A program made the translations under genes and the position numbers. 19,957 nt of DNA from Flavobacteriales bacterium UBA3442 (GTDB lineage: Bacteria > Bacteroidota > Bacteroidia > Flavobacteriales > Schleiferiaceae), in NCBI GenBank assembly GCA_002378565.1, contig DFSH01000044.1:110479-130435 (forward strand), given 5' to 3'. This document shows positions 1-9,546 of this stretch, piece after piece (the stretch's first letter is position 1; each line of letters begins with the position of its first letter). A model generated the notes under the pieces. That model had not been told where the DNA came from and made no database searches. It saw nothing but the letters and a program-made list of their open reading frames with translations.

Positions 1-84
1 CAACAACAGCTGGAGCTTCTTCAGCAACAGGTGCTGCCTCTTCAACGACAGTTGGAGCTTCTTCAACAACAGGTGCTACTTTTG
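1..84 (-). repeat. Imperfect 42-base tandem repeat, two units
   Basis: Bases 1-42 and 43-84 align with a handful of mismatches around a shared core tggagcttcttca. On the minus strand they encode two copies of an acidic 14-residue unit of the type APVVEEAPTVVEEA. The array may continue beyond the left edge. Confidence 0.75.
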
Positions 85-331
85 CCTTTGGCTCTGATTT
101 TTTTGGTGCTGCTTTCTTTGCAGGTGCTTTTTTTACAGCTGCCTTTTTAGCAGGGGCCTTTTTAGCAGGGGCCTTTTTAGCAGGGGCCTTTTTAGCAGGG
201 GCCTTTTTTTCAGCGGGCTTATCCTCTGACTTGGCTTCCTTTGTGGTTTTGGTGGTGGACTTTGCCCCTGATTCAGTGGCTTTAACGTCCTTGTTGTCAA
301 CCTCTTGGTTAACTTCTTGCTCTTTAGACAT
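1..331 (-). CDS. Unidentified Lys/Ala/Pro-rich protein, N-terminal part (runs off the left edge)
   Basis: An open frame starts at ATG 331-329 and is still open at base 1, giving 110 visible residues. An in-frame TGA at 352-350 with no start codon in between fixes this ATG. Residues 1-40 are polar and mixed in charge. Residues 41-80 are strongly basic, built on KKAPA units. From about residue 84 the chain becomes acidic and hydrophobic (APVVEEAPTVVEEA). It has no signal peptide, membrane segment or recognisable catalytic motif, and the visible part looks disordered. Such tails occur in histone-H1-like proteins and as N- or C-terminal extensions of various Bacteroidota proteins, so the real domain may lie beyond the edge. 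It has its own promoter-like element and follows the gltA terminator, so it is probably a separate transcription unit. Function not recognised. Confidence 0.75.
   Translation of the reverse strand, partial: MSKEQEVNQEVDNKDVKATESGAKSTTKTTKEAKSEDKPAEKKAPAKKAPAKKAPAKKAPAKKAAVKKAPAKKAAPKKSEPKAKVAPVVEEAPTVVEEAAPVAEEAPAVV
141..200 (-). repeat. Four exact 15-base tandem repeats inside a coding region
   Basis: The plus-strand unit gcctttttagcaggg occurs four times in a row without a mismatch, and a partial fifth copy starts at 201. Read on the minus strand each unit encodes the pentapeptide PAKKA in register. Because the unit is a multiple of three, copy-number change by replication slippage would lengthen or shorten the basic tail without breaking the frame. 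Confidence 0.95.
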
Positions 332-434
332 GAGCTTCGGGTTTTGTATTCAATGACACTGCAGGCAGCTCATCACTGAAGGTTGTTATTATGATCCCTT
401 GAAATGGCCTGCGAATATGCTTCCAATGGGAGCG

Positions 435-461
435 CAAAGATACTCATTTAGCGCCAAGCAA
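435..461 (-). promoter_or_regulatory. Candidate Bacteroidota-type promoter for the leftmost gene
   Basis: On the minus strand, bases 442-435 read TATCTTTG, a full match to the -7 consensus TAnnTTTG known from Bacteroides and Flavobacterium. A TTG at 461-459 lies 16 bases upstream, slightly closer than the usual spacing for the -33 element. The predicted start, near 430, leaves a leader of about 100 bases before the ATG at 331. The element sits directly downstream of the gltA terminator, where a new promoter is expected. No operator or riboswitch was recognised in the leader. Confidence 0.5.
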
Positions 462-474
462 TCAGACACTTGGG

Positions 475-505
475 CATAAAAAAAGGGTTGCTCACGCAAC
501 CCTTT
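475..505 (-). terminator. Rho-independent terminator after gltA
   Basis: Bases 482-491 (aaagggttgc) and 496-505 (gcaacccttt) form a perfect 10-bp stem with a four-base loop. In the minus direction the stem is followed by a run of seven T (484-478, partly in the stem). It lies 17 bases past the gltA stop codon. In the plus direction there is no long T run, so it acts on leftward transcription only. Confidence 0.93.
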
Positions 506-521
506 GATTCGGTAGACTCAA

Positions 522-1826
522 CTATGCATTGAATCGCTTTTTCAACAAGTCGGTTGTGGTTGAACCTGGGCGCTCAATGACCATACCCATGGAACGATCC
601 CAAATCAAGTTCGCCATGGTACCTAGAGAGCGAGAAACGCCAAACAAGACCGTGTAGAAATCGTATTGGGTCAAGCCATAGTGCATCAAGAGCTGGCCAG
701 AGTGTGCGTCCACATTAGGCCATGGATTCTTCACTTTGCCTGTTGCTTGAAGGATGGCGGGAACCACTTCATAGACAGCAGCAATGACCTTAAACAAGGG
801 GTCTTCTGGCATGTGCTTCATGGCAAATTCACGTTGAGCCATATAGCGGGGGTCTGTTTTGCGCAAGACGGCATGACCAAAACCAGGAATCACCTTGCCA
901 CTGTCAAGGGTGTTTTGACAGTAAGTCGCAATGTCCTCTTTGGTTGGCATGTCCGAATCGATGCTTTCCAGCATTTCAAGCGTCCATTTGATCACCTCCT
1001 GGTTGGCCAATCCATGCAGTGGACCTGCAAGGCCATTCATGCCGGCAGAAAATGACTGGTAGGCATCACCCAAAGCAGAGCCAACTAGGTGGACCGCATG
1101 TGCAGAGACATTGCCTCCCTCATGATCAGAGTGAATGGTCATGTACAGACGCATCAATTCACGAAATTCAGGGTCGTCAAATCCAAGCATGTGTGCAAAG
1201 TTTCCTGCCCAATCTAACTTGGGATCTGGCTCAATATGCTCACCATCATGGTACATGCGTCGGTAGATGTAAGCCGCAACTCGAGGCAAACGAGCTATCA
1301 GGTTCATGGCATCTTCATAGGTCGCCTCCCAGTATTCACTCTTTGGCATGCCTTCCGCATAGCGCTTAGCAAATGCAGATTCTGTTCTCAGTGCCATGAT
1401 GCCCACGTTGAATTGGGTCATGGGGTGTGAGAACGATGGCAAGGCATCAATCGCCTCAAAAACATGGCGAGGAACAATGGCACGTCTAGCCCAATTGTTA
1501 CTCATGCGACGAACATCATCATCGGTTGGCATTTCATCCATCAATAACAGGGAAAACAAGCCTTCAGGAAGGGGCTCTTCACCACCTGGGTAAGTTGGTA
1601 GTTTTTCTTGCAACTCTGGGATGCTGTAACCACGGAATCGGATGCCCTCTTCAGGATCCAGTTTAGAGGTCTCGCAGATCAATGCGGGCATGCCTCGCTG
1701 ACCTTGGTACAATTGACGCACCTTGATTTCACCAACCACTTCCTCACCGTGGGCCTTCAAGAAATCCTTGATTTCCTTTTGCTTTTTTGGTAATCTATCA
1801 GCGAATTTTTCTTGTATTCGTTCCAT
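522..1826 (-). CDS. gltA: Citrate synthase, eukaryotic/mitochondrial-like (type I) form
   Basis: Condenses acetyl-CoA and oxaloacetate to citrate at the entry of the TCA cycle, in the cytosol. The 434-residue product carries the complete catalytic triad: His271 in GPLHGLANQ, His318 in PGFGHAVLRKTDPRY and Asp373 in NVDAHSG. These match His274, His320 and Asp375 of pig heart enzyme almost in register. Similarity to animal mitochondrial citrate synthase runs over the whole chain, for example GIRFRGYSIPE, GGEEPLPEGLF, HSDHEGGNVSAH, KNPWPNVDAHSG and TVLFGVSR. This indicates the dimeric type I enzyme rather than the NADH-inhibited hexameric type II of Escherichia coli. The chain starts where the mature mitochondrial protein starts, with no targeting peptide. 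It is the last gene of carA-eno-gltA, 9 bases after eno, and is followed by a strong terminator. Confidence 0.97.
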   Translation of the reverse strand: MERIQEKFADRLPKKQKEIKDFLKAHGEEVVGEIKVRQLYQGQRGMPALICETSKLDPEEGIRFRGYSIPELQEKLPTYPGGEEPLPEGLFSLLLMDEMPTDDDVRRMSNNWARRAIVPRHVFEAIDALPSFSHPMTQFNVGIMALRTESAFAKRYAEGMPKSEYWEATYEDAMNLIARLPRVAAYIYRRMYHDGEHIEPDPKLDWAGNFAHMLGFDDPEFRELMRLYMTIHSDHEGGNVSAHAVHLVGSALGDAYQSFSAGMNGLAGPLHGLANQEVIKWTLEMLESIDSDMPTKEDIATYCQNTLDSGKVIPGFGHAVLRKTDPRYMAQREFAMKHMPEDPLFKVIAAVYEVVPAILQATGKVKNPWPNVDAHSGQLLMHYGLTQYDFYTVLFGVSRSLGTMANLIWDRSMGMVIERPGSTTTDLLKKRFNA

Positions 1827-1835
1827 GGTTCAGTG

Positions 1836-4213
<2,378 letters not shown>

Positions 4214-4218
4214 GGCGT

Positions 4219-4251
4219 TAAACCTATTTCACAGGCATAAAAAAAGGACAA
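4219..4251 (-). promoter_or_regulatory. Possible promoter for carA-eno-gltA, overlapping the rplQ terminator
   Basis: On the minus strand, bases 4226-4219 read TAGGTTTA, matching five of six fixed positions of the Bacteroidota -7 element TAnnTTTG. A TTG at 4251-4249 lies 22 bases upstream, within the loose spacing reported for such promoters, and falls inside the terminator stem. The predicted start is within a few bases of the carA ATG, so a transcript from here would be leaderless or nearly so. This is a weak match. Read-through from the ribosomal operon is the alternative. Confidence 0.3.
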
Positions 4252-4270
4252 GGGGCGACCCTCATCCTTT
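4236..4270 (-). terminator. Rho-independent terminator between rplQ and carA
   Basis: On the minus strand AAAGGATGAGGG (4270-4259) pairs with CCCTTGTCCTTT (4254-4243) around a four-base loop. All twelve positions pair in RNA, two of them as G-U wobbles. A run of seven T (4245-4239) follows. It begins 26 bases past the rplQ stop codon and marks the end of the ribosomal-protein operon or an attenuation point in front of carA. Confidence 0.85.
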
Positions 4271-4296
4271 GCAAGTTAGCACGAGATTCACGTTAA

Positions 4297-4797
4297 TTAC
4301 TCAGCGTTCTCCTCAGTGGTTTCCTTTGCATCAGCAGGTGACTCTGTGGCTACTTCAGCAGCTGGTTCTGCTTCAACAGCTACAGCTTTCTTGCTGCGGC
4401 GGGTGGATTTACTTTTCTTAGGCTCATTGCCATACAAGTCGTTGTAGTCAACGAGCTCGATCATAGCCATGGACGCATTGTCACCAAGTCGATTACCCGT
4501 CTTGATGATGCGTGTGTAACCGCCTGGGCGATCAGCAATCTTAACTGACACCTCGCGGAAAAGTTCAGTTACTGCATGCTTATCCTTCAAATAGGAGAAG
4601 ACAGTTCGGCGATTGTGGGTGCTGTCAACTTTGCAGCGAGTCACCAATGGCTCAACATATTTGCGGAGTTCTTTGGCTTTGGCCAAGGTGGTATTGATCC
4701 GCTTATGCATGATCAGAGATACTGCCATGTTGCTCAACATCGCCTTTCGGTGAGATGGTGTGCGGCCTAAATGGTTGAATTTTTTACCGTGACGCAT
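4297..4797 (-). CDS. rplQ: 50S ribosomal protein L17 with C-terminal extension
   Basis: Assembly and structural protein of the large subunit, near the exit tunnel. Residues 1-123 are the L17 fold, opening with the family signature [20 protein letters not shown] and including [19 protein letters not shown]. Residues 124-166 are an added low-complexity tail, first basic ([11 protein letters not shown]) and then Ala/Glu/Thr-rich. The E. coli protein ends at 127 residues. Such tails are common on Bacteroidota L17. It follows rpoA after 7 bases, as in alpha operons generally, and is the last ribosomal gene before the terminator. An ATTGAAT heptamer lies one base before the ATG and overlaps the rpoA stop codon. 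Confidence 0.98.
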   Translation of the reverse strand: MRHGKKFNHLGRTPSHRKAMLSNMAVSLIMHKRINTTLAKAKELRKYVEPLVTRCKVDSTHNRRTVFSYLKDKHAVTELFREVSVKIADRPGGYTRIIKTGNRLGDNASMAMIELVDYNDLYGNEPKKSKSTRRSKKAVAVEAEPAAEVATESPADAKETTEENAE

Positions 4798-4804
4798 GAT
4801 TCAA

Positions 4805-5797
4805 TTAGTCCTTATCTAGTTTATACTTGCTTGTGTCCATGCCAAAGGCTAGACCAAGTTTTACTACCACATCCTCCAACTCAGTGAGTGACTTCTTGCC
4901 GAAGTTGCGGAATTTCATCAAATCAGCCTTAGAGTATGAAACCAAGTCAGCTACGGTTTCAACTTCTGCAGCCTTGAGGCAGTTCAGTGCGCGAACACTC
5001 AACTCCAACTCAACCAAGGTCTTCTTCAAGAGCTTGCGCATCTCCAAAACTTCCTCGTCATAGGTCTCTGTTTCAGCTGTTGGTTGATCCTCTGGAATCA
5101 TGCGCTCATCAGTGAACAGGTAAAAATGCTGAATCAAAATGCTTGCTGCATCAGTCAAAGCTTCCTTTGGGGATACGCTGCCATCAGTCACAATGTCAAA
5201 AATCAACTTTTCAAAGTCAGTCTTCTGCTCTACGCGGAAGTTCTCAACGTTGTACTTGACGTTCTTGATTGGGGTATAGATGGAATCAATAGCTATCGTT
5301 CCCAAAGGAGCATCTGCTTTCTTGTTTTCCTCAGAAGGCACATAGCCACGACCCTTTTCGATGGTCAATTCAATCTCCAAAGTCACAGACTTGTCCATCT
5401 GGCAAATCACAAACTCAGGGTTGAGCACTTGGAATGCAGACATGAAAGAACCCAAATCACCAGCAGTCAAGGTTTCTTGACCTGTGATGGATACTTTGAC
5501 TGTTTCATTGTCACTTTCCTCAATCTGGCGCTTCAAGCAAACTTGCTTGAGGTTAAGAATGATTTCTGTGACATCTTCCACGACACCAGTGATAGTAGAG
5601 AACTCATGCTCAACGCCGCTGATGCGAAGTGAGGTGAAAGCATGGCCTTCAAGTGAGTTCAACAAAACACGGCGAAGCGCATTGCCTACAGTTAGACCAT
5701 AACCCGGCTCGAGTGGTCGGAATTCAAATTGGCCTTCTGTGTCAGTTGTGCTGTTCAGAATGACCTTGTCAGGTTTTTGAAATTGAAGAATTGCCAT
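4805..5797 (-). CDS. rpoA: DNA-directed RNA polymerase subunit alpha
   Basis: Forms the dimer that nucleates RNA polymerase assembly and contacts upstream promoter DNA and activators. The 330-residue chain has the N-terminal assembly domain (about 1-235, with [18 protein letters not shown] near residue 35) and, after a short acidic linker, the helix-hairpin C-terminal domain (about 255-320). The residues equivalent to the E. coli DNA contacts Arg265 and Asn268 are kept as Arg269 and Asn272 in [10 protein letters not shown], and the GKKSL loop is intact at 301-305. Both domains are complete. It lies between rpsD (2-base gap) and rplQ (7-base gap), the usual alpha-operon order. Confidence 0.98.
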   Translation of the reverse strand: MAILQFQKPDKVILNSTTDTEGQFEFRPLEPGYGLTVGNALRRVLLNSLEGHAFTSLRISGVEHEFSTITGVVEDVTEIILNLKQVCLKRQIEESDNETVKVSITGQETLTAGDLGSFMSAFQVLNPEFVICQMDKSVTLEIELTIEKGRGYVPSEENKKADAPLGTIAIDSIYTPIKNVKYNVENFRVEQKTDFEKLIFDIVTDGSVSPKEALTDAASILIQHFYLFTDERMIPEDQPTAETETYDEEVLEMRKLLKKTLVELELSVRALNCLKAAEVETVADLVSYSKADLMKFRNFGKKSLTELEDVVVKLGLAFGMDTSKYKLDKD

Positions 5798-5799
5798 TT

Positions 5800-6405
5800 T
5801 TACTTGGAATAAAGTTCGACGATTAGCTGCTCCTTGATGTTTTCGGTGATCATGTCACGCTGAGGAATGGAGAGCATTGTTCCTGCCATAGTAGCTGAAT
5901 TCCACTCCAACCAAGGTTGAGGTGACTCGAGATTAGTCAAGGACTCAGTGATTGCAGACATGGACTTAGAACGCTCACGTACAGCAATGACATCACCTGG
6001 CTTTACTTGGTATGAAGGAATATTCAACACCTCACCATTGATCGTGATGTGACGGTGAGATACCAACTGTCTAGCACCACGACGTGTGGGCGAAATCGAC
6101 AGCTTGTAAACCACGTTGTCCAAACGGCTTTCACACAGTTGAAGCAAAACTTCACCGGTAACACCTTTTGATCGCTGCGCCTTGTCAAACAAGATGCGGA
6201 ACTGCTTCTCAAGGATGCCGTAAGTGTACTTTGCCTTTTGCTTTTCAGCAAGCTGCATAGAGTATTCTGACTTCTTGCCGCGCTTGCGACGGAAGCCATG
6301 CTGACCAGGAGGGTAATTGCGCTTGTCAAGTGACTTATCTGCGCCAAAAATCGGCTCTCCATATCGGCGAGCAATCTTAGTTAGGGGACCACGGTAACGT
6401 GCCAT
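5800..6405 (-). CDS. rpsD: 30S ribosomal protein S4 (zinc-free form)
   Basis: Primary 16S rRNA-binding protein that nucleates small-subunit assembly. The 201-residue chain begins [20 protein letters not shown]. It contains PGQHG (33-37) and the S4 RNA-binding domain (about 92-156) with [10 protein letters not shown] and [11 protein letters not shown], and ends in LIVELYSK. The N-terminal region lacks the four-cysteine zinc site of some S4 proteins, so this is the zinc-independent type. Its stop codon lies 2 bases before rpoA, suggesting coupled translation. In enterobacteria S4 represses its own operon, but no such site can be recognised here. Confidence 0.98.
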   Translation of the reverse strand: MARYRGPLTKIARRYGEPIFGADKSLDKRNYPPGQHGFRRKRGKKSEYSMQLAEKQKAKYTYGILEKQFRILFDKAQRSKGVTGEVLLQLCESRLDNVVYKLSISPTRRGARQLVSHRHITINGEVLNIPSYQVKPGDVIAVRERSKSMSAITESLTNLESPQPWLEWNSATMAGTMLSIPQRDMITENIKEQLIVELYSK

Positions 6406-6426
6406 ATCAGTTATTCAATTAATCAG

Positions 6427-6807
6427 TTAAACGCGACGGCGCTTGGATGGACGACATCCGTTGTGGGGAATTGGCGTGATGTCAATGATTTCAGTGACTT
6501 CAATGCCCGTATTGTGGAGGCTTCGGATGGCGCTTTCGCGACCATTACCTGGACCTTTCACATAAACCTTTACTTTACGTAGTCCAGCTTCCATTGCTAC
6601 TCCAGCAGCATCTTCAGCAGCAACTTGTGCAGCGTAAGGGGTGTTTTTCTTGGAACCGCGGAATCCCATTTTGCCTGCAGATGACCATGAGATCACTTGA
6701 CCTTGTGTGTTGGTCAGGGCAATTATGATGTTGTTGAATGTTGAGCTAATGTGCGCTTCACCCACAGCTTCAACTTTCACACGGCGTTTTTTGGTCGATT
6801 TTGCCAT
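6427..6807 (-). CDS. rpsK: 30S ribosomal protein S11
   Basis: Binds 16S rRNA on the platform of the small subunit and helps form the mRNA exit site with S7. The product is 126 residues from ATG 6807-6805, giving [11 protein letters not shown], the usual S11 N-terminus. The same frame could begin two codons earlier at a TTG (6813-6811), but ATG agrees better with the family. Body motifs are [42 protein letters not shown] and [13 protein letters not shown]. The C-terminal motif has Ser where most bacteria have a second Pro (CRPPKRRRV). The Asn-Gly pair that can form isoaspartate in E. coli S11 is present. It is 13 bases after rpsM and 21 before rpsD. Confidence 0.97.
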   Translation of the reverse strand: MAKSTKKRRVKVEAVGEAHISSTFNNIIIALTNTQGQVISWSSAGKMGFRGSKKNTPYAAQVAAEDAAGVAMEAGLRKVKVYVKGPGNGRESAIRSLHNTGIEVTEIIDITPIPHNGCRPSKRRRV

Positions 6808-6820
6808 CGTCAATCAGTTT

Positions 6821-7198
6821 TTATTTGGTGACCTTTTTCTTGTTCGCAACCGTTTTACGCTTACCCTTTCTCGTGCGAGAATTGTTCTTGGTACGCTGAC
6901 CACGAAGTGGCAAACCATTACGGTGACGGATGCCACGTTGGCAACCAATATCCATCAATCGCTTGATGTTCATTTGAGTTTCTGAACGCAATTCACCTTC
7001 GACAGTCATGTCTTCAGAAATAAAGTTACGGATCGATTGAACTTGCTCATCAGTCCAATCTTGGACTTTGATGTTTACATCAATCTTAGCTGATTCCAGA
7101 ATCTCACGAGATTTGGAACGGCCAATGCCGTAGATATACGTCAAGCCGATTTCTCCGCGCTTGTTTTTTGGTAGGTCAATGCCTGCTATACGTGCCAT
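6821..7198 (-). CDS. rpsM: 30S ribosomal protein S13
   Basis: Head protein of the small subunit that contacts P-site tRNA and makes bridges to L5. The 125-residue chain starts [20 protein letters not shown] and contains YIYGIGRS (21-28), the helix-two-turn-helix core and [20 protein letters not shown]. It ends in a Lys-rich tail that reaches the tRNA site. Length and motifs are normal. It follows rpmJ after 17 bases and precedes rpsK by 13. An ATTGAAT heptamer lies 4 bases before the ATG. Confidence 0.98.
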   Translation of the reverse strand: MARIAGIDLPKNKRGEIGLTYIYGIGRSKSREILESAKIDVNIKVQDWTDEQVQSIRNFISEDMTVEGELRSETQMNIKRLMDIGCQRGIRHRNGLPLRGQRTKNNSRTRKGKRKTVANKKKVTK

Positions 7199-7215
7199 GT
7201 CTATTCAATGATCAA

Positions 7216-7332
7216 TTATCCCTGGCGCTGCTTGAGCTTGGGGTTCTTTTTGTTAATGATATAAAGCCGCCCTTTTCTGCGGACAATTTGGCAATCCGCA
7301 CTGCGCTTTTTTAGTGATGCTCTTACTTTCAT
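7216..7332 (-). CDS. rpmJ: 50S ribosomal protein L36 (zinc-free form)
   Basis: A 38-residue protein read from ATG 7332-7330 to TAA 7218-7216. It starts [20 protein letters not shown] and ends [10 protein letters not shown], which identifies it as L36, the smallest large-subunit protein. The zinc ligands of the classical form (three Cys and one His) are gone apart from Cys14; the others are replaced by Ser11, Asn27 and Leu33. It is therefore the zinc-independent type, as usual in Flavobacteriia. It sits in its standard place between infA (23-base gap) and rpsM (17-base gap). An ATTGAAT heptamer lies 13 bases before the start. Confidence 0.97.
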   Translation of the reverse strand: MKVRASLKKRSADCQIVRRKGRLYIINKKNPKLKQRQG

Positions 7333-7355
7333 GATGGATACTTCAATTCAATGGA

Positions 7356-7571
7356 TTAGTAGCGGTATACAATGCGTGCTTTCGTGAGATCATAAGGAGA
7401 CATCTCCAATTTGACCCGGTCACCTGGCAACAATTTGATGTAGTGCATTCTCATTTTACCTGAGATATGCGCTGTGACAACGTGACCATTCTCCAACTCC
7501 ACAGTGAACATGGCGTTAGACAGGTTACTTGTGATGGTTCCATCTTGTGATATGGCGTCTTGCTTGCTCAC
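7356..7571 (-). CDS. infA: Translation initiation factor IF-1
   Basis: Binds the ribosomal A site during initiation and assists IF-2 and IF-3. The 71-residue OB-fold protein shows [41 protein letters not shown] and the closing [14 protein letters not shown]. The start is GTG at 7571-7569. No in-frame ATG lies at the conserved N-terminus, and the family alignment (MAKQ or MSKQ) supports the GTG. Only 2 bases separate it from the secY stop, so translation is probably coupled. In many Firmicutes adk and map lie between secY and infA; here they are absent. Confidence 0.96.
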   Translation of the reverse strand: MSKQDAISQDGTITSNLSNAMFTVELENGHVVTAHISGKMRMHYIKLLPGDRVKLEMSPYDLTKARIVYRY

Positions 7572-7573
7572 AG

Positions 7574-8896
7574 CTACATCATATTACTTCGACCTCGGAG
7601 ACGACTTCCGTCCATCAATCCGTCGTAGTGGCGATTCAACAAATAGCTCTCAACCTGCATGAGTGTGTCAAGGACAACGCCCACAATAATCAGAAGGGAT
7701 GTACCTCCGTAGAACTGAGCCCATTGCATATTCAAGCCAAGGTTCATTACAATCCCAGGAAGGATTGCGATGAAGGCAAGAAGGATGGCGCCCGGCAAAG
7801 TGATTTTTGCCAAGGTGTCATCAATGAACATGCTGGTAGAATGGCCTGGCTTGAGGCCGGGGATGAATCCACCGTTACGCTTCAAGTCATCAGCCATTTG
7901 ATCTGTGTTGATCTGTACAGCTGTGTAAAAGTACGTGAAGATCAAAATCATGATGGCAAAGACAAAATTGTACCAGAAACCTTGAATATTTCCAAATATG
8001 TCAATCATCCAGCTGGCTTCAATACCTGTGTACTGAACCACGGTCATAGGAATAAACATCAAGGCTTGAGCAAAGATGATGGGCATCACACCGGATGCGT
8101 TCACTTTCAATGGCAAGTATGAGCGTCCAAGGCTTTTGGTTGCTCCACCTGCAACACGTTTAGCGTATTCCAAAGGAATCTGTCTAACGGCTTGCGTCAA
8201 TGCAATGGCAAAAAGGAAGACCAAATAAAGACTGACCATTTCCAAAAGGAAGACGATCCAACCACCACCTGTCACACCAAGCTGTGTGGCCAATTCTTGG
8301 AAGAAGGCCTGAGGCAACGTAGCAATGATACCAATCATGATCAGCAAAGAAATGCCGTTTCCAATGCCCTTGTCAGTGATTTTCTCACCCAACCACATGG
8401 CAAACACAGTGCCTGCAATGATCACAGTCCAAGCCAGGAACCAGAAGGTGCCCATCGGAATGGTGATTTCAACACCTTGATACATCAAATTGGTTATGTA
8501 ACCAGGCGCTTGCGCTCCAACAATTAGAATCGTTAGGTAACGTGTGATTTGATTGAGTTTTCGGCGTCCACTTTCGCCCTCCTTTTGCATTTTCTGGATG
8601 CTTGGCACAGCCAATCCAGCCAACTGAATCACAATGGATGCAGAGATGTAAGGCATGATACCCAGGGCTAAAATGGAGGCGTTGGAGAATGCCCCGCCTG
8701 AAAAGGCGTTGATCAAACCAAGCAAACCTTCACTGGACTGGTTTTGCAACTGAGCCAAACTAGTGGGATCAATACCTGGTAACACGACGTTTGCGCCGAT
8801 GCGGTACACCAATAGAAGTCCTGCCGTCAAGATGATCTTGTCGCGGAGTTCCTGGATGCCCCAGATGTTTTTGATCGTTTGGAAGAAGCGATTCAT
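7574..8896 (-). CDS. secY: Preprotein translocase subunit SecY
   Basis: Channel of the Sec translocon in the inner membrane, working with SecE, SecG, SecA and ribosomes. The 440-residue chain has ten hydrophobic segments at about 21-39, 72-95, 118-137, 150-170, 180-198, 213-237, 265-288, 307-327, 366-386 and 395-413, the full SecY number. The plug region precedes the second segment ([12 protein letters not shown], 57-68). The signatures [16 protein letters not shown] (77-92) and [13 protein letters not shown] (175-187) are intact. Cytosolic loops at about 238-262 and 330-362 would bind SecA and the ribosome. Length is typical for Bacteroidota. It follows rplO by 3 bases and precedes infA by 2. 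Confidence 0.98.
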   Translation of the reverse strand: MNRFFQTIKNIWGIQELRDKIILTAGLLLVYRIGANVVLPGIDPTSLAQLQNQSSEGLLGLINAFSGGAFSNASILALGIMPYISASIVIQLAGLAVPSIQKMQKEGESGRRKLNQITRYLTILIVGAQAPGYITNLMYQGVEITIPMGTFWFLAWTVIIAGTVFAMWLGEKITDKGIGNGISLLIMIGIIATLPQAFFQELATQLGVTGGGWIVFLLEMVSLYLVFLFAIALTQAVRQIPLEYAKRVAGGATKSLGRSYLPLKVNASGVMPIIFAQALMFIPMTVVQYTGIEASWMIDIFGNIQGFWYNFVFAIMILIFTYFYTAVQINTDQMADDLKRNGGFIPGLKPGHSTSMFIDDTLAKITLPGAILLAFIAILPGIVMNLGLNMQWAQFYGGTSLLIIVGVVLDTLMQVESYLLNRHYDGLMDGSRLRGRSNMM

Positions 8897-8899
8897 GGC

Positions 8900-9346
8900 T
8901 TAAATAGTTTCAGCTGTTCCACCGGCTGCCTCGATGGCTGCCTTTGCCGTTGCACTGAATTTATGCGCAGTCACAGTCAATTTTGCCTTTAGCTCTCCAC
9001 GACCAAGAATCTTGATCAAGTCCTTCTTCTGGCATAAACCATTGCTCATCAACACCTCTTGGGTGATTGCTGTAGCTTTCTTCTCATCAGCCAACATTTG
9101 TAGCACGTCCAAGTTGATACCTTGGTACTCTACACGGTTGGGGTTAGTGAAGCCAAACTTTGGCACTCGACGTTGCAATGGCATTTGACCACCTTCAAAG
9201 CCCACTTTTCGTGAGTAACCTGAACGTGACTTGGCTCCTTTGTGGCCACGGCTTGCCGTACCACCAGAACCAGAACCTTCACCACGACCGAGTCGTTTGG
9301 AGGTTTGAATGGAACCCTTTGCGGGTTTAAGTTGATTCAAAGACAT
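8900..9346 (-). CDS. rplO: 50S ribosomal protein L15
   Basis: Late-assembling large-subunit protein that binds 23S rRNA near the peptidyl transferase region. The 148-residue chain has the Gly-rich, basic N-terminal arm ([21 protein letters not shown], residues 18-37 or so), [18 protein letters not shown], and a globular C-terminal half ending in the family motif with [16 protein letters not shown]. It lies between rpmD (8-base gap) and secY (3-base gap), as in most spc operons. Confidence 0.98.
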   Translation of the reverse strand: MSLNQLKPAKGSIQTSKRLGRGEGSGSGGTASRGHKGAKSRSGYSRKVGFEGGQMPLQRRVPKFGFTNPNRVEYQGINLDVLQMLADEKKATAITQEVLMSNGLCQKKDLIKILGRGELKAKLTVTAHKFSATAKAAIEAAGGTAETI

Positions 9347-9354
9347 CTTCTGAT

Positions 9355-9537
9355 TTATTTGATTTCTTCAACAATAACGAGGTGGCTGATCTTGCGGATC
9401 ATACCAATGATCTGAGGAGAGCCATCATGCTCGACCTCTTGATTGATTCTGCGTAGGCCTAGGGCCCTTAACGTAGCGCGTTGGCTTTCTGGTCGGCCAA
9501 TAATGCTGCGGGTTTGTTTGATGCGATAACGTGTCAT
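9355..9537 (-). CDS. rpmD: 50S ribosomal protein L30
   Basis: Small large-subunit protein of 60 residues with the ferredoxin-like L30 fold. It begins [20 protein letters not shown] and contains [16 protein letters not shown] and [14 protein letters not shown], all family signatures. The gene is present here although it is missing in some bacteria. It lies 9 bases after rpsE and 8 before rplO. Confidence 0.96.
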   Translation of the reverse strand: MTRYRIKQTRSIIGRPESQRATLRALGLRRINQEVEHDGSPQIIGMIRKISHLVIVEEIK

Positions 9538-9546
9538 GTCCTTGGA

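Noticed and set aside
203..209. A AAA AAG slippery heptamer in the edge gene as a programmed -1 frameshift site
   Set aside because: The shifted frame meets a stop after a few codons, no downstream stem or pseudoknot was seen, and Lys-rich repeats produce such heptamers by chance.
350..373. Seven-codon upstream frame MSCLQCH in the leader of the edge gene
   Set aside because: Very short, no initiation context and no sign of conservation; its TGA simply happens to be in frame with the main start.
361..412. Inverted repeat gcaggc (361-366) and gcctgc (407-412) in the same leader
   Set aside because: Only six pairs across a loop of about 40 bases; not enough to claim a riboswitch or operator.
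5084..5632. A 182-codon open frame on the plus strand inside rpoA, and similar ones at 7547-8122, 14008-14541 and 19271-19798
   Set aside because: Each lies wholly antisense to a strongly conserved gene, resembles no family I know and has no promoter or initiation context. They are by-products of codon use on the coding strand.
6808..6813. A TTG start for rpsK two codons upstream of the ATG
   Set aside because: S11 proteins normally begin MAKxxKK, which fits the ATG at 6807. The TTG adds only MT and has no support.
7333..7355. Possible internal promoter in the 23-base gap between infA and rpmJ
   Set aside because: No TAnnTTTG element or spaced TTG is present; the gap only shows the ATTGAAT heptamer.
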